Positions 51,605 through 60,724 of a DNA stretch of 64,000 nt are shown here, piece after piece. The stretch is from Pantoea ananatis LMG 2665 (GTDB taxonomy: Bacteria; Pseudomonadota; Gammaproteobacteria; Enterobacterales; Enterobacteriaceae). Made by a program: the position numbers and the translations under genes. The DNA is taken from contig NZ_JMJJ01000004.1 of NCBI RefSeq assembly GCF_000710035.2, positions 1,054,001 through 1,118,000 of the forward strand, given 5' to 3'. Under the pieces are notes generated by a model. The model ran no database searches. It was not told the DNA's origin and saw nothing but the letters and a program-made list of their open reading frames with translations. How positions within the stretch are numbered: position 1 is the first letter of the stretch; the number at the start of each line of letters is the position of its first letter.

Positions 51605-52426
51605 TTATTGATGCTGAGGCAGATACTGTTTTGGCATCGGCGAACCCGGGAACCACTTCTCATAAAGCTGCTTCCAGGTGCCATCCTGCATTGCGTCTTT
51701 AATGGCTTTATCCAGAGCCGCTTTGAAGGCGGGTTTGTTTTTCGCAATCGCCACGCCAGCAGGCGCATCAAAAGAGGGGATATCAGCGGCGGTCACCAGG
51801 GAAAAACGCGTGGCATAATCTTTGGCGGCCTCGTAATCCAGGAACATGGCGTCAAGCGTGCCGTTATTGAGCGCAGATACGGCAGCGTTGTTATCGGGAA
51901 AGCGAACCAGATCGGTTTGTGTAAAGTGCTGCAGTGCATAGCTTTCCTGCAGCGTTCCCTGAATGACGCCGAGGCGCTTGTGGGCCAGCGTCTCAACGTT
52001 TTTCACGCCGGAATCCTTACGCGTTAACACCGTCAGGTAACCCGCCAGATAACCTGTTGAGAAATCGACCGTCTTTTCACGGGCGGGCGTGATGCCAATT
52101 GCGGCTACGCCTGCGTCATATTGCCCGTTGGCAACGGCAGGGAGGATGGCCGAGAAATCCTGTCCGACAAAGTCCACTTTATCGATACCGATCCGATGGG
52201 CGACATTTCTAAAAAATTCGACGTCAAATCCAGTGAAGTTGCCGTTTTTATCAGTAAAGGTATAGGGCTTAGCATCCCCCAGGCTGGCGACTCGCAGCTG
52301 TCCCGGTTCGATCAGGCCATAGGGATTATTATCACTTGCCGCGTGGGCGCTGAAGCTGGCTAAGAGCGTTAACGCCATGCCGAACAGGGCTGCGGGTAGA
52401 GGGGGAAAACGTTTATGCGATGTCAT
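51605..52426 (-). CDS. Periplasmic amino-acid-binding protein (family 3)
   Basis: This 273-residue solute-binding protein has a signal peptide (about 29 residues ending SFSAHAA). The family signature [40 protein letters not shown] and [16 protein letters not shown] are present. It gives specificity to the importer. It is the first gene of the operon, divergent from the LacI regulator across a gap with two perfect TGAGACCGGTCTCA operators. The ligand is unnamed; the downstream oxidases suggest an N-substituted amino acid. Confidence 0.9.
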   Translation of the reverse strand: MTSHKRFPPLPAALFGMALTLLASFSAHAASDNNPYGLIEPGQLRVASLGDAKPYTFTDKNGNFTGFDVEFFRNVAHRIGIDKVDFVGQDFSAILPAVANGQYDAGVAAIGITPAREKTVDFSTGYLAGYLTVLTRKDSGVKNVETLAHKRLGVIQGTLQESYALQHFTQTDLVRFPDNNAAVSALNNGTLDAMFLDYEAAKDYATRFSLVTAADIPSFDAPAGVAIAKNKPAFKAALDKAIKDAMQDGTWKQLYEKWFPGSPMPKQYLPQHQ

Positions 52427-52485
52427 AAAGCTCTTCCAATTTTGCAGGTGAAACTTCAGAGTCCACTCAGTCGGTCACGTTATTT

Positions 52486-52544
52486 TGAGACCGGTCTCAG
52501 TGAGGGGCGAAATAAGACCGGTACATGTTGTGAGACCGGTCTCA
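52486..52544. promoter_or_regulatory. Tandem LacI-family operators
   Basis: The 14-base palindrome TGAGACCGGTCTCA occurs perfectly at 52486-52499 and 52531-52544, centres 45 bases apart. A degenerate third copy TAAGACCGGTACA lies at 52513-52525. The central CCGG pair of a symmetrical palindrome is typical of LacI-family sites. The spacing would permit a DNA loop over both divergent promoters. Confidence 0.85.
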
Positions 52545-52556
52545 AGTGGATACAAT
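52528..52556 (+). promoter_or_regulatory. Promoter of the LacI-family gene overlapped by its operator
   Basis: TTGTGA (52528-52533), 17 bases and TACAAT (52551-52556) form a good sigma-70 promoter. The second operator (52531-52544) covers the -35 box and spacer, so the regulator should repress itself. Confidence 0.65.
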
Positions 52557-52621
52557 GATATTAAGCACACGCGTTAAACAGCGTCAATCCAGATGTTATC
52601 AACTTGTGATTCGAATTTATT

Positions 52622-53698
52622 ATGACAACAAAAAAGAACCCGTTACGGGGAGCGACGGTAGCGGATGTCGCACGTCAGGCAGGCGTTTCAAAAGCCCAGG
52701 CAGCGCGAGCCTTAGGGGGCTACGGTTCCGTCAGCGAGGAGGTGCAAACCCGCGTGACCCAGGCGGCTGAAACGCTGGGCTACCGGCCAAACGAGCTGGC
52801 GCGCAGTATGAATACCGGGCGTTCAAACACGATTGGGGTCATCGTGGGCGATATCGAAAACCCCCATTTTGGCCTGGCGTTACGCGGTATGGCCGACGTT
52901 GCACGCCAGGCGGGTTTTCATTTGCTTCTGAGTAACAGCGACGAAACCGTGGAAGAGGAGCGGGAAGCCGTACGTGTGATGCTGGATAAACGGGTCGATG
53001 GGATCATCGTGGCCCCCTGTAGCTCCCTGGCCCATGACAACGACCATCTTAAGCAGGTACTGGCAGAAGGGCGTGCACTGATGACGTTTGACCGCTCAGT
53101 AGAAGGGCTGGAGGTGGAAACTATTCAGGCAAACTTTTTGACCGTGGCGAAAGAGGCCACGCAATTGCTACTGAACGCCGGTCATCAGCGTATTGCTTAT
53201 CTTTCGAGTATGCGCATCGCTACAGCTTACTCCCACAGCGTGCCGCTGGGGCCGACGCCCGTCGCGCAACGTGTAAAAGGAATGATCGATGCGCATCATG
53301 AAGCCGGAAAAGTTCTGGATCCGGCGTTGGTTCGCCTGAATGCCATTAACAACGACGGTATTGAGCAACTATTAACGGAGCTGTTCGCCCTTCCTGAACC
53401 GCCCAGCGCGTTGATTGCTTCTGACAATCTTATCGCCATGGGAATATTGCGCGGCTTGGCAAAGCGCGGGCTGCGCGTGCCAGAGGATATCTCCTTCGTC
53501 ATGTATGATGATTTTCCCTGGACGGAACTGATGACGCCCGCACTTACGGTCGTGGCTCAGCCCGTTTATGAGATGGGCAGGGAAGCTGCGCGAAGATTGA
53601 TTTGCCACATTCGACAGCAACCCGCCGGAGCACTACCTGTATTTGAAAGCTGGATGGTCGTGAGAGGCTCCATTGGTAAAAAACGGGCCGCTGACTGA
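52622..53698 (+). CDS. LacI-family transcriptional regulator
   Basis: This 358-residue repressor has an N-terminal helix-turn-helix (TVADVARQAGVSKAQAARAL, about residues 12-31) and hinge (GYRPNELARSMNTGRS). The periplasmic-binding-like sensor is about residues 68-350, with IGVIVGDIENPHFGLALRG and ALIASDNLIAMGILRGLAKR. It sits divergent from the amino-acid-type ABC operon. LacI proteins usually sense sugars, so control of an amino-acid-type importer suggests the ligand is sugar-amino-acid hybrid or an opine; this is inference. The ribosome site is weak. Confidence 0.9.
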   Translation: MTTKKNPLRGATVADVARQAGVSKAQAARALGGYGSVSEEVQTRVTQAAETLGYRPNELARSMNTGRSNTIGVIVGDIENPHFGLALRGMADVARQAGFHLLLSNSDETVEEEREAVRVMLDKRVDGIIVAPCSSLAHDNDHLKQVLAEGRALMTFDRSVEGLEVETIQANFLTVAKEATQLLLNAGHQRIAYLSSMRIATAYSHSVPLGPTPVAQRVKGMIDAHHEAGKVLDPALVRLNAINNDGIEQLLTELFALPEPPSALIASDNLIAMGILRGLAKRGLRVPEDISFVMYDDFPWTELMTPALTVVAQPVYEMGREAARRLICHIRQQPAGALPVFESWMVVRGSIGKKRAAD

Positions 53699-53733
53699 TT
53701 TGTACGCCGGTCAAGAACAAGCCGCGCGCTGAT

Positions 53734-53757
53734 ACCGCCAGGCCGTGACCTGGCGGT
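53734..53757 (+). terminator. Hairpin after the LacI-family gene
   Basis: ACCGCCAGG-N6-CCTGGCGGT is a 9-bp perfect stem 36 bases after the stop. The T content after it is low, so it may be a weak terminator. Confidence 0.55.
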
Positions 53758-54093
53758 TATCATTAAAAACTGCACGCCCCTGGGGCGGTTTATCGCGTGA
53801 TTTACCTCAACATCGGCGCCTGGCACAAACGCATCGTTATTCCTCGCCGGTGTTGCCGCTTTCCCGACGCGGTCAGGCCTGAATCAGAGTGGCGAATAGC
53901 CACAGCGTGCAGAAAGCACTGCGGGAGCCTCGCTTATCTTCTGGCCCAGGCTCGCCAGTAAGCCCTCTCCAGCGTCGCTGCTCAGGACGCTGGTGCAATA
54001 CCGGCAATAGCCTGCCCCGGTTTTGACTTCACGGCCTGCCTGACCTGTTCGGCCATAGCGATATTTCCTGTTCGATCACGCAAAATGCCGATC
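53758..54093. other. Intergenic region with no recognised feature
   Basis: These 336 bases between the LacI hairpin and the end of the acetyltransferase gene show frames interrupted by stops on both strands. I see no known motif, repeat or RNA gene. Confidence 0.4.
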
Positions 54094-54699
54094 TCACCTT
54101 GGGGTTTTCCTGGGGCAAAATGCCGTGCGGGCGCGGTCTTCATCATTGATTTCGCGAATAATACGACAAGGGTTGCCTGCAGCAAGTACGCCTGACGGAA
54201 TATCTTTGACCACGACGCTTCCCGCCCCGATGACAACGTCATTGCCGATGGTAATGCCCGGAACAATGCTGACACCTGCGCCGATCCAGACATTATTGCC
54301 GATGGTCACGGGAAGCGCATATTCAAGTCCCTGATTACGGCGTTCAGAATCCAGAGGATGGCCTGCGGTATAAATACCGACGTTTGGGGCGAGAAAAACA
54401 TTATCCCCGATCACCACGTCCGCCCCATCAAGAATAACAAGATGATGGTTAGCATAAAAATTGTCGCCAACCCTGATGTTAGCGCCATAGTCACAGTAGA
54501 AAGGCGGTTCAATAACAGGGTTGTTGCCGCACTTTTTAAGAAGCCGCTGCAGGATAGCCAGGCGCGCTTCCTTATTGTCGGGTCGACTCAGGTTATAGTC
54601 ATAACAGAGTGCCTTGGCCTGATCCCGGAGATGAAGAATGCGCTCATCGTAAGTGGCATCGTAGAGATCACCATCAGGTACACAGGTTACATCGTTCAT
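54094..54699 (-). CDS. Maltose/galactoside O-acetyltransferase-like (Maa/LacA)
   Basis: This 201-residue hexapeptide-repeat acetyltransferase has an N-terminal helical cap (ERILHLRDQAKALCYDYNLS) and left-handed beta-helix repeats NIRVGDNFYANHHLVILDG, TIGNNVWIGAGVSIVPGITI and GNDVVIGAGSVVVKDI. The catalytic His is in YTAGHPLDSERR. It acetylates sugars, perhaps as a detoxification step. The start at 54699 is preferred to 54714 because AAGGAAG lies four bases before it. It is a solitary gene, tail-to-tail with the LacI gene. Confidence 0.9.
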   Translation of the reverse strand: MNDVTCVPDGDLYDATYDERILHLRDQAKALCYDYNLSRPDNKEARLAILQRLLKKCGNNPVIEPPFYCDYGANIRVGDNFYANHHLVILDGADVVIGDNVFLAPNVGIYTAGHPLDSERRNQGLEYALPVTIGNNVWIGAGVSIVPGITIGNDVVIGAGSVVVKDIPSGVLAAGNPCRIIREINDEDRARTAFCPRKTPR

Positions 54700-54848
54700 C
54701 GGCTTCCTTATCATTTTTTTGAAGATCGTTGTCCAGAAGAAAGTGTATTCGATTTTTATTGCCTCAGGGACGAAAGGGCTACCCTGGCAGCACCAATGAT
54801 ATAACGTTGCACCGCAACGTCTTAAAAATCTACATGCTATGCCCCATC

Positions 54849-54862
54849 CACAATATATTGTG
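54849..54862. promoter_or_regulatory. Palindrome CACAATATATTGTG in an AT-rich gap
   Basis: This perfect 14-base palindrome is in the 486-base gap between the acetyltransferase and the 128-residue protein (54700-55185), which is richer in A+T than its surroundings. A short inverted repeat ACGTTGC-ACC-GCAACGT lies at 54804-54820. No gene is seen in the gap. Confidence 0.4.
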
Positions 54863-55185
54863 CGAAAGTCATTTCGTTAAATTCCCGTGCATTTATCGGT
54901 ATTTCATTCAAAGAAATCTTTTAATCATTAACAACGTCATGCATTACGTTTGAGATGCTGATACTCATGGGCAGGGGTAAATGCAGGCCTCAACAGCCGT
55001 TTCCACTTCGACGTATGACGCGTAGCGACTTCGTGTCGCGACGCTGCGGGAGACCTGTGTCATTATGGGCGTGAAGGGCACGGATGCAGAGCACCTTGCC
55101 GCCTGCCATCAAGCCGATAAGACATAAAAGCGTTGTTATTTCAGCGAGTCATCTTCAATACTTTAGGACAAAAAAGGAGCGAGAT

Positions 55186-55572
55186 ATGCAGTCAGTGCAT
55201 CTTATGGGAGAAGGCTATGAACCTCATGTCGATCAGGAAGGGGGCAAACTGGTCTACTCACTCCCTGTCGATTCGGGATTTATCACCTATGAATTTGCAT
55301 TTGAGATTAAGCGGGAAGATCTTGATGTCCTGCTGACTGATAATTACCGACGCGCCGTTCTCGAAATTACTGCGCATACAGTGCTTCAGCATTCGACGCT
55401 AAAAGGAAATGACCGCTTAACCCAGCGCGATTTCGATAACCTCGTTGCCGACACGCTTCACTCAACACCCGAATTCCTGCAGAGCTTTATCTCTCAGATC
55501 AGTCATGATCACCATATTGGTATTGAAGGTTATGCACAAAACATCATGGCGCGACGTTCTTTGGCAAAATAA
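55186..55572 (+). CDS. Unrecognised 128-residue protein
   Basis: I do not recognise this protein. It is soluble and rich in His/Asp, with no signal peptide and no clear motif. A beta-rich N-terminus (KLVYSLPVDSGFITYEFAFE) is followed by helices (REDLDVLLTDNYRRAVLEIT and DFDNLVADTLHSTPEF). The start at 55186 has an AAGGAG ribosome site 7 bases upstream; the frame is open to 55084 but without a site. It stands alone downstream of an AT-rich gap. An immunity-like or antitoxin role is possible but unsupported. Confidence 0.75.
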   Translation: MQSVHLMGEGYEPHVDQEGGKLVYSLPVDSGFITYEFAFEIKREDLDVLLTDNYRRAVLEITAHTVLQHSTLKGNDRLTQRDFDNLVADTLHSTPEFLQSFISQISHDHHIGIEGYAQNIMARRSLAK

Positions 55573-55709
55573 CGATGTTGAGCACCGGGAATGCAGGCTT
55601 TATGATCCGTTCAGCATGGTCATCAAATACCGTTAGTGGACAGAGAACGATACCGGACAGCTGGTGGCACGAATCCTGCTGAAATAATATCGCTTTTGTT
55701 AACGGGCTT

Positions 55710-56147
55710 TTAATCAGAAGCCATGCTGCCAATGGCCTCAAGCCCCACTCGCTGTCCGTAAGAAAGCTCCAGCGTATTGCCATCAGGATCAGCGAAGAAA
55801 ACGTAATAACCCACAGGATCACCCGCATTTTCAGGCTCTTTACGCAAAACACCTTCAGTGCGCGCCATTTTAATTTTCTTATCCATTTCTTCCCGGCTGG
55901 CACATGCCACGCCGAGATGCCCAAAGTGACCTAAGGGCGTGTCTGTGACCTTGTCTGACTGAACCAAAACCAGCGCAAATGGACGGCTGTGATCACTGAG
56001 CCATGCCACTTTACGTGCATCCGGAACGTTGGGTTCGCGACGGTGGACAACAACCATACCGGCATAGCGTTCATAAAAAGCAATGCTCTTATCTAAGTCT
56101 CTGACAGCGAATGCAACGTGCGTAAAACCAACATCGACTATTTTCAT
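55710..56147 (-). CDS. VOC-superfamily protein (glyoxalase/dioxygenase-like)
   Basis: This 145-residue protein has the vicinal-oxygen-chelate fold. The first metal His is in FTHVAFAVRDLDKSIAFYER, the second in GHFGHLGVACAS and the Glu in FADPDGNTLELSY. All three ligand positions of the fold are present. It should bind a divalent metal and act as a lyase, dioxygenase or resistance-type thiol transferase. The start at 56147 gives the normal length; the ribosome site is weak. It is a single gene between unrelated units. Confidence 0.85.
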   Translation of the reverse strand: MKIVDVGFTHVAFAVRDLDKSIAFYERYAGMVVVHRREPNVPDARKVAWLSDHSRPFALVLVQSDKVTDTPLGHFGHLGVACASREEMDKKIKMARTEGVLRKEPENAGDPVGYYVFFADPDGNTLELSYGQRVGLEAIGSMASD

Positions 56148-56380
56148 ATACCCAATCCGCCCAATGCGTAGCAAAACATGCATTCTAAAAGCTCAGGTTA
56201 AGTTTAGGTCAAGCTTAAAGACCGGTTTGAGCCGCTGAAAATATTCGAATGGGACAAACTGCGTCCTGTTATGGTGCCGTTGCGGAAGCATCATCCCTGT
56301 AAAGGGTTATTCAACCCACCTCCAACACCGCCCCTTCTTCAACACGCGGGTCTGATATGAAACAGAACCTGTGCAGGAAT

Positions 56381-57280
56381 TTACGTCGATTGTTGCCGCC
56401 ATTTCCTGACGTGGTCAATCAGGGCGCGAAGCTTTGGGGCCATATTGCGACGCTGAGGGAAATACAGATAGAAGCCTGGAAATGTTGGCAGAAAGTCATC
56501 AAGTACGGATACAAGCTCACCGCTCTCAATATAGGGCCTGAACGTTTCCTGAGTGGCCAGTGTGATGCCTCCGCCGGTTAGAGCCAGCCTCAACATCAGA
56601 CGCAGATCATTAGTGGTAATTTGCGGCTCAATCGCAAGGTCGAACGCGCTTCCGTTCTCTTCAAATGGCCAGCGATAAGGCGGAATATGCGGGGACTGGC
56701 GCCAGCCGATACACTGGTGATGTACAAGATCGCGCGGATGAACAGGCAGGCCGTTGGCAGTGAAGTAGGAAGGGGATGCGACCACCATTTCGCGTTGCTC
56801 ACCGGTCAGGGGAACCGCAATCATGTCTTTTTCAATGACTTCTCCAAGCCTTACGCCGGCATCGTAACCTGCAGCCACGATATCAAACTCTTCGTCCGTC
56901 ACAACAATATCGAGCGTCACGGCCGGATTGGCCGCTGCAAACGAAGCGATCAACGGACCTGACAGGAATTCTTCCGCTATCGATGTCACCGCGATTCTGA
57001 GAAGTCCACGTGGCGCAGGGTCAGAAACGATCTCTTCGAACGCAGCGTTAATTCCGGTTAAAGGTAATGACAGCGATTTATGCAGTTGTTCTCCCGCTTC
57101 CGTTAAATTAACCGCGCGGGTGGTGCGCATGACAAGCATCGTCCCGAAAGTATCTTCAAGCCGTCTCATTCCCTGACTGACCGCCGAACGAGTCACACCC
57201 AGCCGTGCGGCGGCTTTACTGAAATTACCTTCTTCTGCTACCGCGATAAAAACGGGCAAAAGGTTAAGATCGATTTTCAT
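56381..57280 (-). CDS. LysR-family regulator divergent from an SDR gene
   Basis: This 299-residue LysR protein has an N-terminal helix-turn-helix FSKAAARLGVTRSAVSQGM (about residues 19-37) and an effector domain with the usual two lobes (about 90-295). It is divergent from a short-chain dehydrogenase at 57379 with a 98-base gap, the standard layout in which a LysR protein controls its divergent neighbour. The ligand is unknown. Its length and domain order are normal. Confidence 0.9.
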   Translation of the reverse strand: MKIDLNLLPVFIAVAEEGNFSKAAARLGVTRSAVSQGMRRLEDTFGTMLVMRTTRAVNLTEAGEQLHKSLSLPLTGINAAFEEIVSDPAPRGLLRIAVTSIAEEFLSGPLIASFAAANPAVTLDIVVTDEEFDIVAAGYDAGVRLGEVIEKDMIAVPLTGEQREMVVASPSYFTANGLPVHPRDLVHHQCIGWRQSPHIPPYRWPFEENGSAFDLAIEPQITTNDLRLMLRLALTGGGITLATQETFRPYIESGELVSVLDDFLPTFPGFYLYFPQRRNMAPKLRALIDHVRKWRQQST

Positions 57281-57378
57281 TGTTTAATGCTGCTAACCAC
57301 TGAGTACATTGAAAGCAGGATACCTGAACTTATCGTAACGTCCTATTCTCTCTCCGAACCCATTTGAAGGAGAACGTT

Positions 57379-58101
57379 ATGAATAAGGTTATATTAATTA
57401 CCGGCGCATCCAGTGGTATTGGGGAAGGTATTGCCAGAGAGTTAGGGGCGACAGGCGCGAAGGTGTTACTGGGAGCACGCAGACTGGCGCGTATTGAAGC
57501 CATTGCAGCGGAAATCTGCAGCGCAGGCGGTATCGCGCAAGCACATTTGTTGGATGTCACAGACCGGGTATCTATGGCCGCTTTTGTTCAGGCCGCGCTG
57601 GATAACTGGGGCAGGGTTGATGTTCTCATCAATAATGCGGGCGTTATGCCGCTTTCACCGCTTGCAGCCGGAAAACAGGACGAATGGGAACGCATCATTG
57701 ACGTCAATATCAAGGGCGTGCTGTGGGGAATGGGTGCCGTACTTCCGTTGATGGAAGCGCAGGGTTCCGGACAGATAATCAATATTGGCTCGATTGGCGC
57801 CCTTTCTGTCGTACCCACCGCCGCGGTCTACTGTGCCTCCAAGTTCGCCGTACGGGCTATTTCTGATGGCCTGCGGCAGGAAAGCTCAAAAATCCGCGTG
57901 ACCTGTGTCAATCCAGGGGTGGTAGAAAGTGAACTGGCGTCGACGATTACCCATGCGGAAACGATGGCGGCAATGGACGCTTACCGTTCTGTTGCCCTTA
58001 AACCCGCGGATATTGCCCGTGCCGTAAGGCACATTATTGAAGCGCCTGAAAACGTTGACACAACAGAAATAACTATCAGACCCACAGCGTCGCCAAACTG
58101 A
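57379..58101 (+). CDS. Short-chain dehydrogenase/reductase
   Basis: This 240-residue NAD(P)-dependent oxidoreductase has the cofactor motif LITGASSGIGEGIARELGAT, the NNAGVMPL stabilising motif and the catalytic tetrad (Ser of NIGSIGALSVVPTAAVYCAS with Tyr and Lys in YCASKFAV). It acts on a small alcohol or ketone. The start at 57379 is set by GAAGGAG 6 bases upstream. The neighbour LysR gene probably controls it. The substrate is unknown; the family is closest to YdfG-like enzymes. Confidence 0.92.
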   Translation: MNKVILITGASSGIGEGIARELGATGAKVLLGARRLARIEAIAAEICSAGGIAQAHLLDVTDRVSMAAFVQAALDNWGRVDVLINNAGVMPLSPLAAGKQDEWERIIDVNIKGVLWGMGAVLPLMEAQGSGQIINIGSIGALSVVPTAAVYCASKFAVRAISDGLRQESSKIRVTCVNPGVVESELASTITHAETMAAMDAYRSVALKPADIARAVRHIIEAPENVDTTEITIRPTASPN

Positions 58102-58294
58102 AGCCTGAGGTTAACTGTCATGTGCACTTTTCATTCAATACCTCGGGAGCAACATTTCCAGGATAACGTTCAGTCTGTTATCTGACGCTGTGGATGCTGG
58201 GTGTTAAGCGCACCTATCTGTTATCAACAGGCATCCATCAGCATGAACGCATCTCAAAAAATGTGGCCTTCAGTAAAGACAGGGATCTCAATAT

Positions 58295-59200
58295 TTATTT
58301 GTCACGAAACGCATTGTGCAGAAGTCGCCACATATGATGAGCTGCTGGCGTAAAGCGCCTGTCCGAGTTCCGTAGCAGGTGACACTGGGCGCTACTGGCG
58401 ATCGGGTGGTCGAGTGGAACGGCGACAAGCGCGCCCTGGCGAATAGGATCGGCAGCGGCGTAGGCCGTCATAAACGAGACGCCGAGCCCCGCCTGGCTGA
58501 GGTGCATGGCGGTGGAGAAGAGGTTGCATCGGTAGGCCGGGTGAAATTGCAAACCCTGGCTTTTGAACATCGCATTCATGTGCCGCTGCAGGCCGAAGTT
58601 CTCCGTCAGGGCAATAAGCGGGTGAGCGGTCAACTCTTCAATGGTAATGCTGGCGCGATTGGCAATGGGGTGCTGCGGCGCGACGACGGCACAAATCGGC
58701 CCCCACTGAAAGCTGTGGCGCTTGAGTTCCGGTGTGCCGATCGGGCCAAAGGCCAGCGCCATATCCGCTTCGCCGCTCACGATATCGTTCATCATCTCCT
58801 GCATGCTGCCCACGACAATATCGACAAACACCTGCGGGTAACACTGGGCAAACTCACGCATGACGCCCTCAATAAACGCCGTGATCAATCCGCCGCCGAT
58901 GCGCACCGAAATCGTCCCGCCGCGCATATGGCGCAGATCTTTAAGCTGACTCTCCAGCTTTTCGCGCCGCTGACGGCTGGTAAAATAATCCGCCGCCAGC
59001 AGGCGTCCCGCTTCGGTCAACACCACATTACGCCCGCGCCGTTCCAGCAGGGGAAGCTGCAGCGAACGTTCAAGCTGGGCAATCTGCCGGCTGACCACGG
59101 ATGCGTTAACGCCGAGGATATCTGCCGCGCGGCGAATGCCGCCCTGGTTACCGACTTCATACAGATAACCCACCTGTTTATCCTGGAACATCTGCCACAC
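58295..59200 (-). CDS. LysR-family regulator of the yjiHG-peptidase operon
   Basis: This 301-residue LysR regulator has a helix-turn-helix GGIRRAADILGVNASVVSRQ (about residues 19-38), then the effector domain with GTISVRIGGGLITAFIEGV and YPQVFVDIVVG. It is divergent from yjiH-yjiG and the M20 hydrolase, so it probably senses their substrate. E. coli has a LysR gene (yjiE) beside its yjiHG-iadA genes, but I do not claim this is HypT/YjiE. The candidate operator region is at 59234-59276. Confidence 0.88.
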   Translation of the reverse strand: MWQMFQDKQVGYLYEVGNQGGIRRAADILGVNASVVSRQIAQLERSLQLPLLERRGRNVVLTEAGRLLAADYFTSRQRREKLESQLKDLRHMRGGTISVRIGGGLITAFIEGVMREFAQCYPQVFVDIVVGSMQEMMNDIVSGEADMALAFGPIGTPELKRHSFQWGPICAVVAPQHPIANRASITIEELTAHPLIALTENFGLQRHMNAMFKSQGLQFHPAYRCNLFSTAMHLSQAGLGVSFMTAYAAADPIRQGALVAVPLDHPIASSAQCHLLRNSDRRFTPAAHHMWRLLHNAFRDK

Positions 59201-59233
59201 TTCCTCGTTACTGTTGACCAGAGAGCAACAATA

Positions 59234-59276
59234 ACATCATTTGATGGCTATTTATCAAGCCGTTTAAATAGTGATA
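59234..59276. promoter_or_regulatory. Dyad elements between LysR and yjiH
   Basis: CATCA-TT-TGATG (59234-59245) and TTATCA-N14-TGATAA (59251-59256, 59271-59276) are inverted repeats 35-75 bases upstream of the LysR start, where such proteins bind. The remaining gap to 59563 is low in GC and has no gene. Confidence 0.5.
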
Positions 59277-59563
59277 ATCAAATTAATGGCCAGGCGTTGA
59301 GAGAGCGTAAATAAAAAAGTAAAAGTGCTCTTATTGCACCAAAAATGCGCCCCAAAATGGGGGGGATACTTTTTTGCGATTCGATGCAGGCGTAATGAAA
59401 TAGCAATTTCCGGCAAAGAAATAAATTTCTCGCGAGTTTTAGTGAGGGGGTTTTATTGCGCCATTAATCTTAATAAAAGGCATTTATTTTACGGCTGGGC
59501 TATTCAGGCATGGATCCTGCTTAGTATCAGGACTTTTCCCTTACAGATGTAAAGAGAGATGAT

Positions 59564-60247
59564 ATGAGCGAACCAAAAACACTGAATGAGCCAGAAAAAG
59601 AGGCCACAGAGGCGTGGAACGTCGGGCCCGGCGCGTGGATCTCACTGGTCATTGTGCTGCTTGTCTTTTCAGGCTTCTTTTTCAAGGTTGACGGCATGGC
59701 ATGGCTGGGCGCGTTTGATTTCACCACGCTTGGCGGCGCGTTCGGCACCATGAAGACGCCGGAAACCAACACCTTTATCGGCAGCGGCGGCATCAGTGCC
59801 AAAGCGGGTTTCCTCTTCGCGCTTTCGCTGGTGCCCACGGTGATGCTGGCACTTGGCCTGCTGGAAATCTTCACCCATTATGGCGCGATCCGCGCAGCGC
59901 ATAAATTACTCACGCCGCTGTTAAAACCACTGCTCGGCCTTCCGGGTTATACCGGCCTTGCGCTGATTACCGACCTGCAAAGTACCGATGCTGGCGCGGC
60001 ATTAACGAAAGAGCTCTATGACAGCAAAAAGATCACCCGCAAAGACGTGGTGATTATGGGATCCTGGCAATACTCCGGCGCCGGGTTGATTAATAACTAT
60101 TTTTCTATCGGCTCGGCGATGTTCGCTTCACTCACCATCCCGATTATTATTCCGTTGGTTTTAATGTTTGTGCTTAAATTCGTTGGCGCAGCCGTGGTGC
60201 GACTGGCATTAAATACTGTTTATAAGCGAGATTTCGACAATGAGTAA
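59564..60247 (+). CDS. yjiH: YjiH-like nucleoside-recognition-domain membrane protein
   Basis: This 227-residue inner-membrane protein has about five helices of the nucleoside-recognition/SpmA-related (Gate) fold. PGAWISLVIVLLVFSGFFFK is the first helix, and GLPGYTGLALITDLQSTDAG and MGSWQYSGAGLINNYFSIGS are conserved Gly-rich re-entrant segments. With YjiG it makes a probable transporter, tied in E. coli to peptide degradation (iadA). The ribosome site AGAGAGATGAT lies before ATG 59564. It overlaps yjiG by 8 bases. Confidence 0.85.
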   Translation: MSEPKTLNEPEKEATEAWNVGPGAWISLVIVLLVFSGFFFKVDGMAWLGAFDFTTLGGAFGTMKTPETNTFIGSGGISAKAGFLFALSLVPTVMLALGLLEIFTHYGAIRAAHKLLTPLLKPLLGLPGYTGLALITDLQSTDAGAALTKELYDSKKITRKDVVIMGSWQYSGAGLINNYFSIGSAMFASLTIPIIIPLVLMFVLKFVGAAVVRLALNTVYKRDFDNE

Positions 60248-60707
60248 TCAGGCAAAAGTCTCCAGTAATCCGTTTGATATTTTCGTAATTGGTGCGCGCA
60301 AGGGTTTTAATATTGCCATTAATAATTTGATGCCGAATGTATTAATGGCCTACGTGATCGCCGAAATGCTTAATTTGTTAGGGGTGATGCAGATTATTGG
60401 CCACGTGTGCGCACCGTTGATGGGGCTATTCGGCCTGCCCGGTGAGGCGATCACCGTGTTGTTAACCGCCTGGCTCTCGTCATCTGCCGGAACCGGCGTT
60501 GCCATCAGCCTGCTAAGCAAAGGCCAGCTTGATATCGGGCAGATCACGATTCTTGCGCCCGCCATCTTTTTGATGGGTTCGCAACTCCAGTACATGGGGC
60601 GCCTGCTGGGCGTGGCCGATGTACCGAAAAAGTACTGGCCGCTACTGATGGCGGTCAGCATTCTCAATGCTGTAATCGCCATGTTGATTATGCGCGTTAT
60701 TGCCTGA
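60240..60707 (+). CDS. yjiG: YjiG-like nucleoside-recognition-domain membrane protein
   Basis: This 155-residue inner-membrane partner of YjiH shows the Gate/SpmB fold: ARKGFNIAINNLMPNVLMAY, LFGLPGEAITVLLTAWLSSS and ILAPAIFLMGSQLQYMGRLL. The two halves form one transport unit. It overlaps yjiH by 8 bases and is followed after 17 bases by the M20 hydrolase, so the three genes form an operon. The solute could be an acylated or isoaspartyl-type dipeptide; this is inference from the E. coli operon. Confidence 0.85.
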   Translation: MSNQAKVSSNPFDIFVIGARKGFNIAINNLMPNVLMAYVIAEMLNLLGVMQIIGHVCAPLMGLFGLPGEAITVLLTAWLSSSAGTGVAISLLSKGQLDIGQITILAPAIFLMGSQLQYMGRLLGVADVPKKYWPLLMAVSILNAVIAMLIMRVIA

Positions 60708-60724
60708 GCATTAAGGAGTAAGAC

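Noticed and set aside
53982-54293. A 103-codon minus-strand frame overlapping the end of the Maa-type gene
   Set aside because: It overlaps the recognised acetyltransferase in another frame and has no motif.
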